Assembly (NCBI GenBank): GCA_964342805.1
Contig: CAYFHQ010000138.1
Coordinates: 1-8,329, forward strand
From: CAYFHQ01 sp964342805
GTDB lineage: Bacteria > Bacillota > Clostridia > Peptostreptococcales > Acidaminobacteraceae
Length of the DNA: 8,329 nucleotides
Direction of reading: 5' to 3'
In this document: positions 1-5,553 of the stretch, in pieces
Layout: each line of letters starts with the position of its first letter
Numbering within the stretch: the first letter of the stretch is position 1
Translations under genes and position numbers: made by a program
The notes under the pieces: model-generated
Databases searched by the model: none
The model's input: only the letters and a program-made list of their open reading frames with translations
What the model was told of the DNA's origin: nothing

Positions 1-216
1 GGTCGTCTTTCCCAGGCCTGGCGGGCCGTAAAGAAGGACGTGGTCCAGTTGGTCTCCCCGCATTTTTGCCGCATTAATGAAGACGCTCAGTTTTTCCTTG
101 GTGCGTTCTTGACCGATATACTCACTCAGATGTTGCGGCCTGAGAGACCCCTCAACGGGTTGGTCCTCTTCCACAAAGCTGGGTGTGATAAACCGGTCGA
201 TATTGAAGTCAGACAT
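1..216 (-). CDS. ruvB: RuvB Holliday junction branch migration ATPase, N-terminal part (runs off the window)
   Basis: RuvB is the AAA+ motor that, with RuvA, drives branch migration of Holliday junctions during recombinational repair. Only the first 72 residues are present; the gene continues past base 1. The reverse-strand translation begins MSDFNIDRFI and contains the family-typical LRPQHLSEYIGQ segment (about residues 25-36). It reaches the Walker A loop GPPGLGKTT at residues 64-72, exactly at the window edge. The ATG at 216 is preceded by a GAGGG ribosome binding site that follows the ruvA stop closely, leaving a 9-base gap, so translation is probably coupled to ruvA. The gene is cut by the window and does not look damaged. 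Identification is close to certain from the N-terminus, the Walker A motif and the ruvA partner. Confidence 0.96.
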   Translation of the reverse strand, partial: MSDFNIDRFITPSFVEEDQPVEGSLRPQHLSEYIGQERTKEKLSVFINAAKMRGDQLDHVLLYGPPGLGKTT

Positions 217-225
217 GGTCCCTCA

Positions 226-837
226 CTATCCTGCAATGATCAATTGCAAAGCGGTTTTTATAATTTCTTCTGTCGTCTTGCCTGCACAGTCGATCTGCAT
301 GATCACCCCTTCAGCTTCCTGCTGGGAGTATCCCAGGGCTAGCATGGCTTCCAGGGCCTCACGGGTTTCACTGATCAATACAGGAGATGCGGTTGGTGCG
401 CTACCGGTTTGGGTAATGACGCCTGCTTTCATTTGCTTGTCGATCTTGTCTTTCAGCTCCAGAATGATCCGTTGGGCAGTCTTTTTACCTACCCCAGGAG
501 CCTTTGTCAAGCGGGTTACGTCACCAGTCACTATAACCGAGGCCAGGTCGTGGATATGTATGGTAGATAAAATCCCTACTGCAACCTTGGTCCCTACACC
601 GCTCACAGATGTGAGAAGGCGGAAGAGGGTTCTTTCTTGAACAGTGGAAAAGCCACATAGGCTGATATCGTCCTCACGGACGATCATATGGGTATAAACG
701 ATCACTTCTTCGTTTACTTGATTTAAGTCTGCGATGGTAAATGTAGATGCTGCTGCTCTATAGCCCATGCCATTGTTTTCTACGACGACAAAATCAGCGC
801 CGAGTACCATGACATGACCCTTAATAAAATCAATCAT
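226..837 (-). CDS. ruvA: RuvA Holliday junction DNA-binding subunit
   Basis: RuvA binds the four-way junction as a tetramer or octamer and loads RuvB rings onto it. The product is 203 residues, the usual size for the family. Domain I (about 1-62) is the OB-fold, starting MIDFIKGHV with the G-M-G-Y and V-R-E-D-D segments. Domain II carries two helix-hairpin-helix motifs, SVSGVGTK (about 77-84) and KAPGVGKKTAQRI (about 112-124), which contact the DNA backbone. A Gly/Thr/Pro/Ser-rich linker (about 140-152) leads to domain III (about 155-203), the small helical module that contacts RuvB. The ATG at 837 has an AGAGGTG ribosome binding site four bases upstream. ruvB follows after 9 bases in the same operon. 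A LexA-box match sits in the promoter, which suggests SOS control. Confidence 0.97.
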   Translation of the reverse strand: MIDFIKGHVMVLGADFVVVENNGMGYRAAASTFTIADLNQVNEEVIVYTHMIVREDDISLCGFSTVQERTLFRLLTSVSGVGTKVAVGILSTIHIHDLASVIVTGDVTRLTKAPGVGKKTAQRIILELKDKIDKQMKAGVITQTGSAPTASPVLISETREALEAMLALGYSQQEAEGVIMQIDCAGKTTEEIIKTALQLIIAG

Positions 838-860
838 AGGTCACCTCTTTATCTCTATTT

Positions 861-869
861 ATCTTAACA
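861..869 (-). promoter_or_regulatory. Candidate extended -10 promoter for ruvAB
   Basis: Read on the minus strand, TGT followed by TAAGAT forms an extended -10 element about 25 bases upstream of the ruvA ATG. No good -35 is visible at 16-18 bases, which is tolerable for an extended -10 promoter. The LexA-box match starts at the next base upstream. Confidence 0.5.
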
Positions 870-883
870 CAAACATATATTCG
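870..883 (-). promoter_or_regulatory. Candidate LexA (DinR) SOS box at the ruvA promoter
   Basis: The minus strand reads CGAATATATGTTTG. The Gram-positive LexA/DinR consensus is CGAAC-RNRY-GTTYG/C. The site fits at nearly every position, except T in place of the C at position 5. It lies immediately upstream of the extended -10 (861-869), in the promoter spacer, where bound repressor would block RNA polymerase. ruvAB belongs to the LexA regulon in Bacillus subtilis, so the placement agrees with known biology. Binding itself is inferred. Confidence 0.65.
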
Positions 884-884
884 A

Positions 885-929
885 TAAAAGGCAAACAGAC
901 CGCAGAAATAGAGATTTCCTGCGGTCTGT
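885..929 (-). terminator. Rho-independent terminator of the yjjI-yjjW operon
   Basis: An 11-base perfect inverted repeat (895-905 with 919-929, ACAGACCGCAG/CTGCGGTCTGT) continues past a one-base bulge into four more pairs closing an AGAG loop (910-913). On the minus strand it starts three bases after the yjjW stop codon and is followed by an interrupted T-rich run (TTTGCCTTTT). The plus-strand side has no T tract, so it acts in the direction of yjjW. Confidence 0.8.
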
Positions 930-932
930 GGA

Positions 933-1652
933 TTATACGAGTAGTACGTTTTCACAACCGATTTTCTCGGCCATGGCCTTGAGGGCCTGCAAATCCTCCA
1001 CGCTCGGTGAAGGATGGGCTTTCATTTCCTGGCGGACCCCATGGGACCGGTAGGTGATAATCTTGTATCGGACTGCAGGGTCAATGGCAGCAATCCGTGC
1101 AGCCACATAGGTCACAGTTTCTTTCCCGTCCATAAGGTCTGGGACAATGACGGTCCGGGCTTCGTAGAGTTTGTCTGCAAGTAAGAGTAAGTCAAGGGTC
1201 TGTTTACTATTGTGGTTACTGGCACCAGTCAGGGCCTTGTGGACGTCTTCGCCATATGCCTTTACGTCCAACATGAACCCGTCTGCGACCTGCATGAGTT
1301 GCTGGAGTTTGTCCAAGGCAACCATGCCATTGGTATCAATCAGAACATGGAGGTCCTTGGCCTTTAGGGCCTTGACCACTTCCATGAGGAAGTTAAATTG
1401 AACGGTACATTCTCCACCGCTGATGGTAACGCCTGAAATAAAGAGGCTGTACTTCATGACCTGGTCGATGACTTGGTCAACAGTTTGAGCACTGGCTCCT
1501 TCAGGTACGTTCCCGTCCTTGGCAAGGGCAATGGTCTCCGGGTTGTGGCAGTAGGCACAATTGAGATTGCAACCCTGGAGGAAGATCACTGTTCGATTGC
1601 CGGGTCCGTCTACTGCGGAAAAAGGAAGGATTCTAGCTACATAGCCAGTCAT
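933..1652 (-). CDS. yjjW: YjjW-type glycyl radical enzyme activase (radical SAM)
   Basis: This radical SAM enzyme is predicted to cleave S-adenosylmethionine and abstract a hydrogen from the active-site glycine of its partner, the YjjI-like enzyme encoded just upstream. The 239-residue protein begins with the activase signature FSAVDGPGNR (11-20). It then shows the [4Fe-4S] ligand motif CxxxCxxC (C28, C32, C35, in GCNLNCAYCHNP), a SAM-binding SGGE at 78-81, and the strand LIDTNG (about 104-109). The residue after SGGE is Cys82 where most described activases have Pro. It has only five cysteines and no Cys-rich ferredoxin-like insert after the first cluster, so it resembles a compact PflA-type activase. 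The ATG at 1652 has an AGGTGG ribosome binding site that overlaps the yjjI stop codon (8-base gap), implying coupled translation. PflA is the alternative by domain alone; the neighbour argues for YjjW. Confidence 0.87.
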   Translation of the reverse strand: MTGYVARILPFSAVDGPGNRTVIFLQGCNLNCAYCHNPETIALAKDGNVPEGASAQTVDQVIDQVMKYSLFISGVTISGGECTVQFNFLMEVVKALKAKDLHVLIDTNGMVALDKLQQLMQVADGFMLDVKAYGEDVHKALTGASNHNSKQTLDLLLLADKLYEARTVIVPDLMDGKETVTYVAARIAAIDPAVRYKIITYRSHGVRQEMKAHPSPSVEDLQALKAMAEKIGCENVLLV

Positions 1653-1660
1653 GGGACCAC

Positions 1661-3157
1661 CTACATATCTCGCTTAGCGCGTTCAAGGACTTTTTGATTC
1701 TTCACAGAACCCAGCCCTAGGGCAACCGTGTCACGGAGGACTTGTTCTCCACGATCTAACTTTTCCATTTCAGACCGCTTGACCAGGTATCCCGTGATCC
1801 GGATGACGTCCGCGTCGGCGGCGTAGGCACTGAAATAACGAAGGCCTGCCTTAAAGGCACCCCGTACGATATCTGTCACCTGGGCAGGATTCTTTTTGGA
1901 CATTTCGTCAAACTTAAAAATGTCACCAATCCCTGATGGGAAGTACTTGTGAAAGCGACCAGCCTGGAGCAAGTGGTCATGAATAGGCGGTTCTTCTCCA
2001 ATTGGAATCCGGCAGCCTGGGCTGGAGGACAAATCGGAGTCAATGCCCACCTGGGCGTGGAGCAGGTACTTGCCCTCTGACACTGCCAGGTATGGATTAT
2101 CTTTATGGCCCTTAACTAGGGCTTCTATGGTTTCAATGATTTGAACACCTAGGTCATCGGCCTTTGTATTATGTCCAAAGTGACTGCTTGGGTCGTCTGT
2201 AGCAAGAAAATGATTAACGGTTTCCGCTAGGCCCACCATGCCGAACATGGAGGTAAAGCGGTCCTTGTGTAGGAGACCCTCACGGACTAGGAAGTTGGAC
2301 TCAAAGAAGGTTGAGTCCTCCACAACAAACCGCACCCGTTCGTCCAAGTAGGACAACATGAGGTCAACTGCTTGCGGGAGTTCCTTTGTTAGGAAGTCTT
2401 CTAGACCTTGGCTCTTTTCAGCTAGCTTCATAAGGTTCATGCGTACCAGGGTATGGGCGCCACCGCCGATGAATAGGCCATTGTAACAGCTGACAATGCC
2501 GTAGTCCCCAGCCTTAAACTCTTCAGCAAATCGCTCATGGTGGGCAAAGCTTGGTTTGGCTGTTACCAGGGCAGTTTGAACACCTTCGTTTATGAATGCG
2601 TCAGGTGTCTCTTCAGAAACCTTCATGGTTAAGTTGGGGATAGAATTTTGTAGTTCTCGTTCTGCCTTCAAAATGAGTCGACCTGCCAGGGTGTCCTCAG
2701 GTCCAATATTGGCATGGCAGAAGGAGTCTGTTATGGTCCGGTCAATATACTTGAGGAGGCGTTTAATCGCCTTTAGGGCATAGTCCTCGTCCTCAATAAA
2801 GGGGTTTAACAGACGGTCCAGGTTACCAATGTATACCGGGAAGCTTGTAATGGATGGCACATGACGGTATAAAATCATGAGATTGTTAAGAGCGTCGTCC
2901 AAGTCCTCTGGTGGGTCTAGACTGAGGAACTTTGACCCCTGCTTCATAAAGAGGTCGTAGTCCGGCACAATGTACCGGGGTCTGTAAGGGGCATTGCCCT
3001 CAAAGAGATCACAGACGATTCCCTGGTCTCTTAGTTCCTGAACTGCGTCTGAGATTGACAGGACGTCAATGCTGTTCTCCGCTTCTCTGGCCATGGCCAA
3101 TACTTTTTGCTCATACGTTAACGTTTGGTTTTGGATGATGTCTAGAATGACATTCAT
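1661..3157 (-). CDS. yjjI: YjjI-family glycyl radical enzyme, substrate unknown
   Basis: Glycyl radical enzymes use a stable backbone glycyl radical to form a thiyl radical on an active-site cysteine. From the start used here the protein has 498 residues, near the size of the short YjjI family and well below pyruvate formate-lyase or diol dehydratases (about 750-850). The glycyl radical motif RITGYLV lies near the C-terminus, with Gly at about residue 456. The likely thiyl cysteine is C224 in GIVSCYNGLFIGGG. The frame stays open upstream to 3229, but the ATG at 3157 is chosen because it has a strong GAGGTGG site five bases upstream and starts the conserved-looking helix MNVILDIIQNQ. The ATG at 3229 has no SD. 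The activase gene follows after 8 bases. The YjjI reaction is not established to my knowledge; the protein should work only without oxygen. Confidence 0.9.
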   Translation of the reverse strand: MNVILDIIQNQTLTYEQKVLAMAREAENSIDVLSISDAVQELRDQGIVCDLFEGNAPYRPRYIVPDYDLFMKQGSKFLSLDPPEDLDDALNNLMILYRHVPSITSFPVYIGNLDRLLNPFIEDEDYALKAIKRLLKYIDRTITDSFCHANIGPEDTLAGRLILKAERELQNSIPNLTMKVSEETPDAFINEGVQTALVTAKPSFAHHERFAEEFKAGDYGIVSCYNGLFIGGGAHTLVRMNLMKLAEKSQGLEDFLTKELPQAVDLMLSYLDERVRFVVEDSTFFESNFLVREGLLHKDRFTSMFGMVGLAETVNHFLATDDPSSHFGHNTKADDLGVQIIETIEALVKGHKDNPYLAVSEGKYLLHAQVGIDSDLSSSPGCRIPIGEEPPIHDHLLQAGRFHKYFPSGIGDIFKFDEMSKKNPAQVTDIVRGAFKAGLRYFSAYAADADVIRITGYLVKRSEMEKLDRGEQVLRDTVALGLGSVKNQKVLERAKRDM

Positions 3158-3205
3158 ACGATCCACCTCAATTTTTGTTATTTTAACCGCTACCTCCCGG
3201 CAGTG

Positions 3206-3220
3206 GTTGTTTAACACAAC
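3206..3220. promoter_or_regulatory. Inverted repeat in the yjjI leader, possible operator
   Basis: GTTGT-TTAAC-ACAAC is a perfect five-base inverted repeat with a five-base centre, between the candidate yjjI -10 and its ribosome binding site. It is somewhat like redox-sensor (Rex) or other TTGT/ACAA sites but matches none well. The position, about 20 bases after the expected transcript start, would suit a repressor. The function is unproven. Confidence 0.3.
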
Positions 3221-3246
3221 GAAACGCATGTCGTGCTGTTACCTAT

Positions 3247-3275
3247 ATTGTACCTTATTTGTGGCTCTTAAATAA
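3247..3275 (-). promoter_or_regulatory. Candidate promoter for yjjI-yjjW
   Basis: On the minus strand, TACAAT (3252-3247) matches a -10 box at five of six positions. A weak -35 (TTATTT, 3275-3270) sits 17 bases upstream. The site lies just downstream of the terminator-like hairpin at 3280-3316 and would give a leader of about 80 bases. The poor -35 suggests that an activator may be needed. Confidence 0.4.
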
Positions 3276-3279
3276 AGTG

Positions 3280-3316
3280 AAAAAGCTGGCACCTTATTGA
3301 AAAGAACAGCCAACTT
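3280..3316 (-). terminator. Candidate terminator after the small-ORF unit
   Basis: Minus-strand arms AAGTTGGC and GCCAGCTT (3316-3309 with 3290-3283) pair over eight positions with one G-U, followed by TTTTT. The G-U pair forms only on the minus strand (C/A mismatch on the plus strand), which supports this direction. The 18-base loop makes it weaker than the other terminators here. It separates the small ORFs from the yjjI promoter. Confidence 0.5.
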
Positions 3317-3357
3317 CTTGATTTGTTTATGCATTACGGATTTGTAGCATTTGTCTA

Positions 3358-3462
3358 TTACTTTTCATTCTTTACTCTATGAAAGATATGTCGACTTCCA
3401 ACATATCTGAGGCTTGTGGACTTCCCATATCCAAGAGCCACCCACTTCTTGCCTTTAGCCAC
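3358..3462 (-). CDS. Hypothetical 34-residue basic peptide
   Basis: I do not recognise this peptide. Starting at GTG (3462), the product begins MAKGKKWVALGYGKSTSLRY and ends HRVKNEK. It has nine Lys/Arg, two His and one acidic residue, no membrane segment and no cysteine. The case for translation is a perfect AGGAGGG ribosome binding site six bases before the GTG, formed across the stop codon of the upstream 55-residue ORF (TAGGAGGG), which implies translational coupling. Against it: the ORF is very short, the start is not ATG, and a second frame here is also open. That second frame continues the upstream ORF in phase past its TAG for 33 codons. A perfect eight-base inverted repeat (3384-3391 with 3401-3408) lies inside. 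It could be a real small protein or part of an untranslated RNA. Confidence 0.45.
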   Translation of the reverse strand: MAKGKKWVALGYGKSTSLRYVGSRHIFHRVKNEK

Positions 3463-3473
3463 AACAAGCCCTC

Positions 3474-3641
3474 CTAGAACTGAATGGACTGACCATACAC
3501 AAAGTATAGAATGATTAGCATTACCACCACAGTGATAAAAACGATGAATCCCCAGTTGAGCATTTGTTGGTTAGCCTGCTTTTTTCCCCTGTATACCATG
3601 GACATGGATACCAGAAGGATGAGCCATAAAATCATTACCAT
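3474..3641 (-). CDS. Hypothetical small membrane protein, two predicted helices, 55 residues
   Basis: I do not recognise the family. The protein is almost entirely hydrophobic: helix 1 at about residues 2-17 (MILWLILLVSMSMVY), a short basic turn RGKKQANQQ (18-26), helix 2 at about 31-50 (GFIVFITVVVMLIILYFVYG), and a short tail. With the basic loop between the helices, both ends would face outward if the positive-inside rule holds. The ATG at 3641 has a strong GGAGG site seven bases upstream. The gene sits downstream of the nhaC terminator with its own extended -10 promoter overlapping that terminator, so readthrough from nhaC or independent expression are both possible. Adjacency to an antiporter gene raises the idea of a small accessory subunit, but nothing in the sequence proves this. 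Confidence 0.7.
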   Translation of the reverse strand: MVMILWLILLVSMSMVYRGKKQANQQMLNWGFIVFITVVVMLIILYFVYGQSIQF

Positions 3642-3678
3642 GTTTGTACCTCCAACTCATTTCTCTTTCTCTTATAGC

Positions 3679-3687
3679 AGTATACCA
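3679..3687 (-). promoter_or_regulatory. Extended -10 promoter for the small-ORF unit
   Basis: The minus strand reads TGG-TATACT, an extended -10 element, about 38 bases upstream of the 55-residue ORF. No -35 match is visible because that position lies inside the terminator stem. The promoter begins where the nhaC terminator's T run ends. Confidence 0.5.
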
Positions 3688-3719
3688 CAAAAAGGCACCT
3701 ACCGAAGTAGGCGCCTTTT
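3687..3719 (-). terminator. Rho-independent terminator of nhaC with a cUUCGg tetraloop
   Basis: A 13-pair stem (3690-3702 with 3707-3719) closes the loop 3703-3706. On the minus strand the loop reads C-TTCG-G, the exceptionally stable UUCG tetraloop, and the only imperfect pair becomes G-U. TTTTT follows on that strand. It starts 41 bases after the nhaC stop. On the plus strand the same stem has an A/C mismatch, so it acts for nhaC. Confidence 0.9.
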
Positions 3720-3759
3720 AAGACAAGTTGATCAAAAATGTTCCATGTTAGCGGTTTGA

Positions 3760-5160
3760 CTAAGCAGCCAACTCTTCCTTCTGCTCCACCTTGTGCATTG
3801 TAATGCCTGTATAGCCGTAGAAGATAGAGATCAATGGGTTTACCCAGTTGAGAATTGCATATGGAATGTAAGTCCATGGTGCTAGCCCCAGCGTACCGAT
3901 CATAAATGCACCACATGTGTTCCAGAAGATCAGTGGAGACGTTAGTGTTGCAGAATCCTCAAGAACTCGAGACAAGTTCTTAGGTGCTAGACCACGCTCG
4001 TCATAAGCTTCCTTGAACATACGACCTGGAATTACGATTGCTAGGTACTGGTCGCCAGCGCCCATGTTCATAGCAATTGCAGTAAGAATAGTTGCAACAA
4101 CTAGAGAACCAGTAGAGCGAGCAAGCTTTAGGATACCAGCAGCGATCGCTTGAAGCATTCCGGTTTTTTCCATTACCCCACCGAAGATCATGGCGCTTAA
4201 GATGAGAGAGATAGTCCACATCATTGAGTCCATACCCCCGCGGTTTAGTAGGCTATCTAGTGCGGCTTGACCTGTTTCAATTGAGAATCCATAGTGTAAA
4301 GCTCCTACAACATCACTAAGATTAGCGCCTTGGAAGATCATACCAAACACACCGCCAAGAAGGGCGCCGCCAAATAGACCCGGAATGGCTGGAGTCTTCA
4401 TAACTACAATACCGATAACGATCAGTGGAAGTAGTAGAAGAACCGGTGTGATGTTGAAGTTTGTGGAAAGACCTGTCAACATTTCGTTGATAGCAATCTG
4501 GTCCAGGTTACCACCGGCATACTGCATGCCCAGAACACCAAACACCACTAGAGAGATGATGTAAGAAGGACCTGTAGTAAAGATCATGTGACGGATGTGG
4601 TCAAATAGGTCTGCGCCTGCCATTGCAGGAGCCAGGTTGGTCGTGTCAGACAGTGGAGACATCTTGTCACCAAAGTAAGCACCAGAGATGATAGCACCAC
4701 CAACGATGTGCGCTGGAATACCAAGACCTGCAGCAACGCCCATGAGAGCGATACCTACCGTACCAGCAGTTGTCCAAGAAGAACCAGTTGCCAGGGAAAC
4801 GATAGAACAGATCAGAAGCGTTGCCACTAGGAAGATTGATGGAGACAATACTTTTAGTCCGTAGAAGATCATAGCAGGTACAACACCAGCCTGGATCCAC
4901 GTACCGATTACCATACCGATAACCATCAGGATAATGATAGCACCCATGGACATTTTAATTGTCTCAACGATGCCCTCCTCAATTTCCTTCCATTTAAAAT
5001 TGAGAACTACCATTGCATAAACCGCTGCGAACATTGCAGAAACAAATAGCGGGATATGTGGATCGGCTCCGAGCATTTGAAGTGCGATGATCAAAAAGCC
5101 TACCAAAAAAATAACAGGAACAATTGCAATGAGAAACGTTGCTTCTTTCTTTTGCTTCAT
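3760..5160 (-). CDS. nhaC: NhaC-family Na+/H+ antiporter
   Basis: This is a cytoplasmic-membrane secondary transporter of the NhaC family (TC 2.A.35). Family members exchange Na+ for H+, and one branch (MleN) exchanges malate and H+ for lactate and Na+. The 466-residue length is normal. Many hydrophobic segments span the protein. The two family signatures are ATGSSWTTAGTVG (about 124-136) and GAYFGDKMSPLSDTTNLAPA (about 160-179), where the Asp and Ser/Thr residues are expected to form the ion site. A second half-repeat is visible around NMGAGDQYLAIVIPG. The frame opens at 5214, but the ATG at 5160 is preferred: it has a GGGGGAG ribosome binding site and begins MKQKKEATFLIAIVPVIF directly before the first helix. 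Codons favour GGT, GCT, GTT and ATC more than in neighbouring genes, suggesting high expression. Sequence alone does not decide between plain Na+/H+ and malate-lactate exchange. Confidence 0.9.
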   Translation of the reverse strand: MKQKKEATFLIAIVPVIFLVGFLIIALQMLGADPHIPLFVSAMFAAVYAMVVLNFKWKEIEEGIVETIKMSMGAIIILMVIGMVIGTWIQAGVVPAMIFYGLKVLSPSIFLVATLLICSIVSLATGSSWTTAGTVGIALMGVAAGLGIPAHIVGGAIISGAYFGDKMSPLSDTTNLAPAMAGADLFDHIRHMIFTTGPSYIISLVVFGVLGMQYAGGNLDQIAINEMLTGLSTNFNITPVLLLLPLIVIGIVVMKTPAIPGLFGGALLGGVFGMIFQGANLSDVVGALHYGFSIETGQAALDSLLNRGGMDSMMWTISLILSAMIFGGVMEKTGMLQAIAAGILKLARSTGSLVVATILTAIAMNMGAGDQYLAIVIPGRMFKEAYDERGLAPKNLSRVLEDSATLTSPLIFWNTCGAFMIGTLGLAPWTYIPYAILNWVNPLISIFYGYTGITMHKVEQKEELAA

Positions 5161-5180
5161 ACTTATTAACTCCCCCTTTT

Positions 5181-5214
5181 TTGAAGTTACTTGAAGTATA
5201 CTGATACTTTTCAA
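5181..5214. promoter_or_regulatory. Direct and inverted repeats at the proximal nhaC promoter
   Basis: TTGAAGT occurs twice three bases apart (5181-5187 and 5191-5197). The second copy is the left arm of an inverted repeat AAGTAT-ACTG-ATACTT (5194-5199 with 5204-5209), whose outer flank TTCAA (5210-5214) echoes TTGAA. A minus-strand TATACT (5200-5195) inside it could be a -10 box giving a leader of about 26 bases; its -35 is poor. The layout suits a regulator binding over a promoter, but the regulator is unknown. Confidence 0.45.
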
Positions 5215-5327
5215 AAAAACTCACAATGATTGAGAAAAAGTCGTGAATCCATTTTAATTTTTCTGAAAACAGCATTATTTGATGTGTTACAGGCCGTTAT
5301 TACGATGAATTATTCACGATCTCTGTA

Positions 5328-5341
5328 TGAAAACGTTTTTT
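5328..5341. promoter_or_regulatory. Candidate cre (CcpA) box upstream of nhaC
   Basis: TGAAAACGTTTTTT matches the catabolite-response consensus TGWAARCGYTWNCW at 13 of 14 positions; the C near the end is T. It lies about 26-39 bases downstream of the distal candidate nhaC -10 (5367-5372), where CcpA would act as a roadblock. The A/T-rich flanks make a chance match possible. Confidence 0.5.
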
Positions 5342-5366
5342 TACTCTTGCTGATGTATAGTTTTTC

Positions 5367-5394
5367 ATTTTATGCAAGTTCCCATGCAGATCAA
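5367..5394 (-). promoter_or_regulatory. Candidate distal promoter for nhaC
   Basis: On the minus strand, TTGATC (5394-5389) and TAAAAT (5372-5367) are separated by 16 bases, just past the terminator at 5399-5438. Each box matches the sigma-A consensus at four or more positions. It would produce a leader of about 200 bases before nhaC. No convincing small ORF with an SD is seen in that leader. Confidence 0.45.
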
Positions 5395-5398
5395 GCAG

Positions 5399-5438
5399 AA
5401 AAAGAAGCCTCTCCCAGATGTGGAAGAGGCTTCTTTTT
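5399..5438. terminator. Bidirectional terminator between the two-component operon and nhaC
   Basis: A 14-pair stem (5399-5412 with 5425-5438: AAAAAGAAGCCTCT / AGAGGCTTCTTTTT) extends past one mismatch into two G-C pairs and closes a six-base loop. Both strands end in TTTTT. With all genes on the minus strand, its main job is to stop transcripts of the response regulator, whose stop codon lies 115 bases upstream. Confidence 0.9.
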
Positions 5439-5553
5439 GATCAGTTTTGAGTATTTTGTCTTGTAAAGCTTCACAGAATTTTGGGTATTTTTGAAACCTG
5501 TTGAGTTATTGTCATCATTTGTGGTATTAGCTCAGTTTATGAAAACCTCCTCT

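Noticed and set aside
3158..3229. Extension of yjjI to the ATG at 3229
   Set aside because: The frame is open, but that ATG lacks a ribosome binding site, and the added residues run through the leader and its palindrome. The ATG at 3157 has a strong GAGGTGG site.
3384..3476. A riboswitch-like structured leader upstream of yjjI
   Set aside because: Inverted repeats here looked like an aptamer followed by the terminator at 3280-3316, but the stretch reads as a small ORF with a strong SD, the yjjI promoter seems to lie after the terminator, and no known riboswitch core was recognised.
3511..3759. An 82-residue plus-strand ORF between nhaC and yjjI
   Set aside because: It lies antisense to the better supported 55-residue gene, runs through the nhaC terminator, and has no SD before its ATG.
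4994..5275. A 93-residue minus-strand ORF over the nhaC start
   Set aside because: It overlaps the nhaC 5' end in another frame, has no clear ribosome binding site, and its C-terminal half is an out-of-frame reading of nhaC.
5488..5526. A 15-codon ATG frame after the response regulator stop
   Set aside because: It has no ribosome binding site at a suitable distance. The strong AGGAGG at about 5541-5546 is followed only by ATA-AAC-TGA, so it starts no gene.
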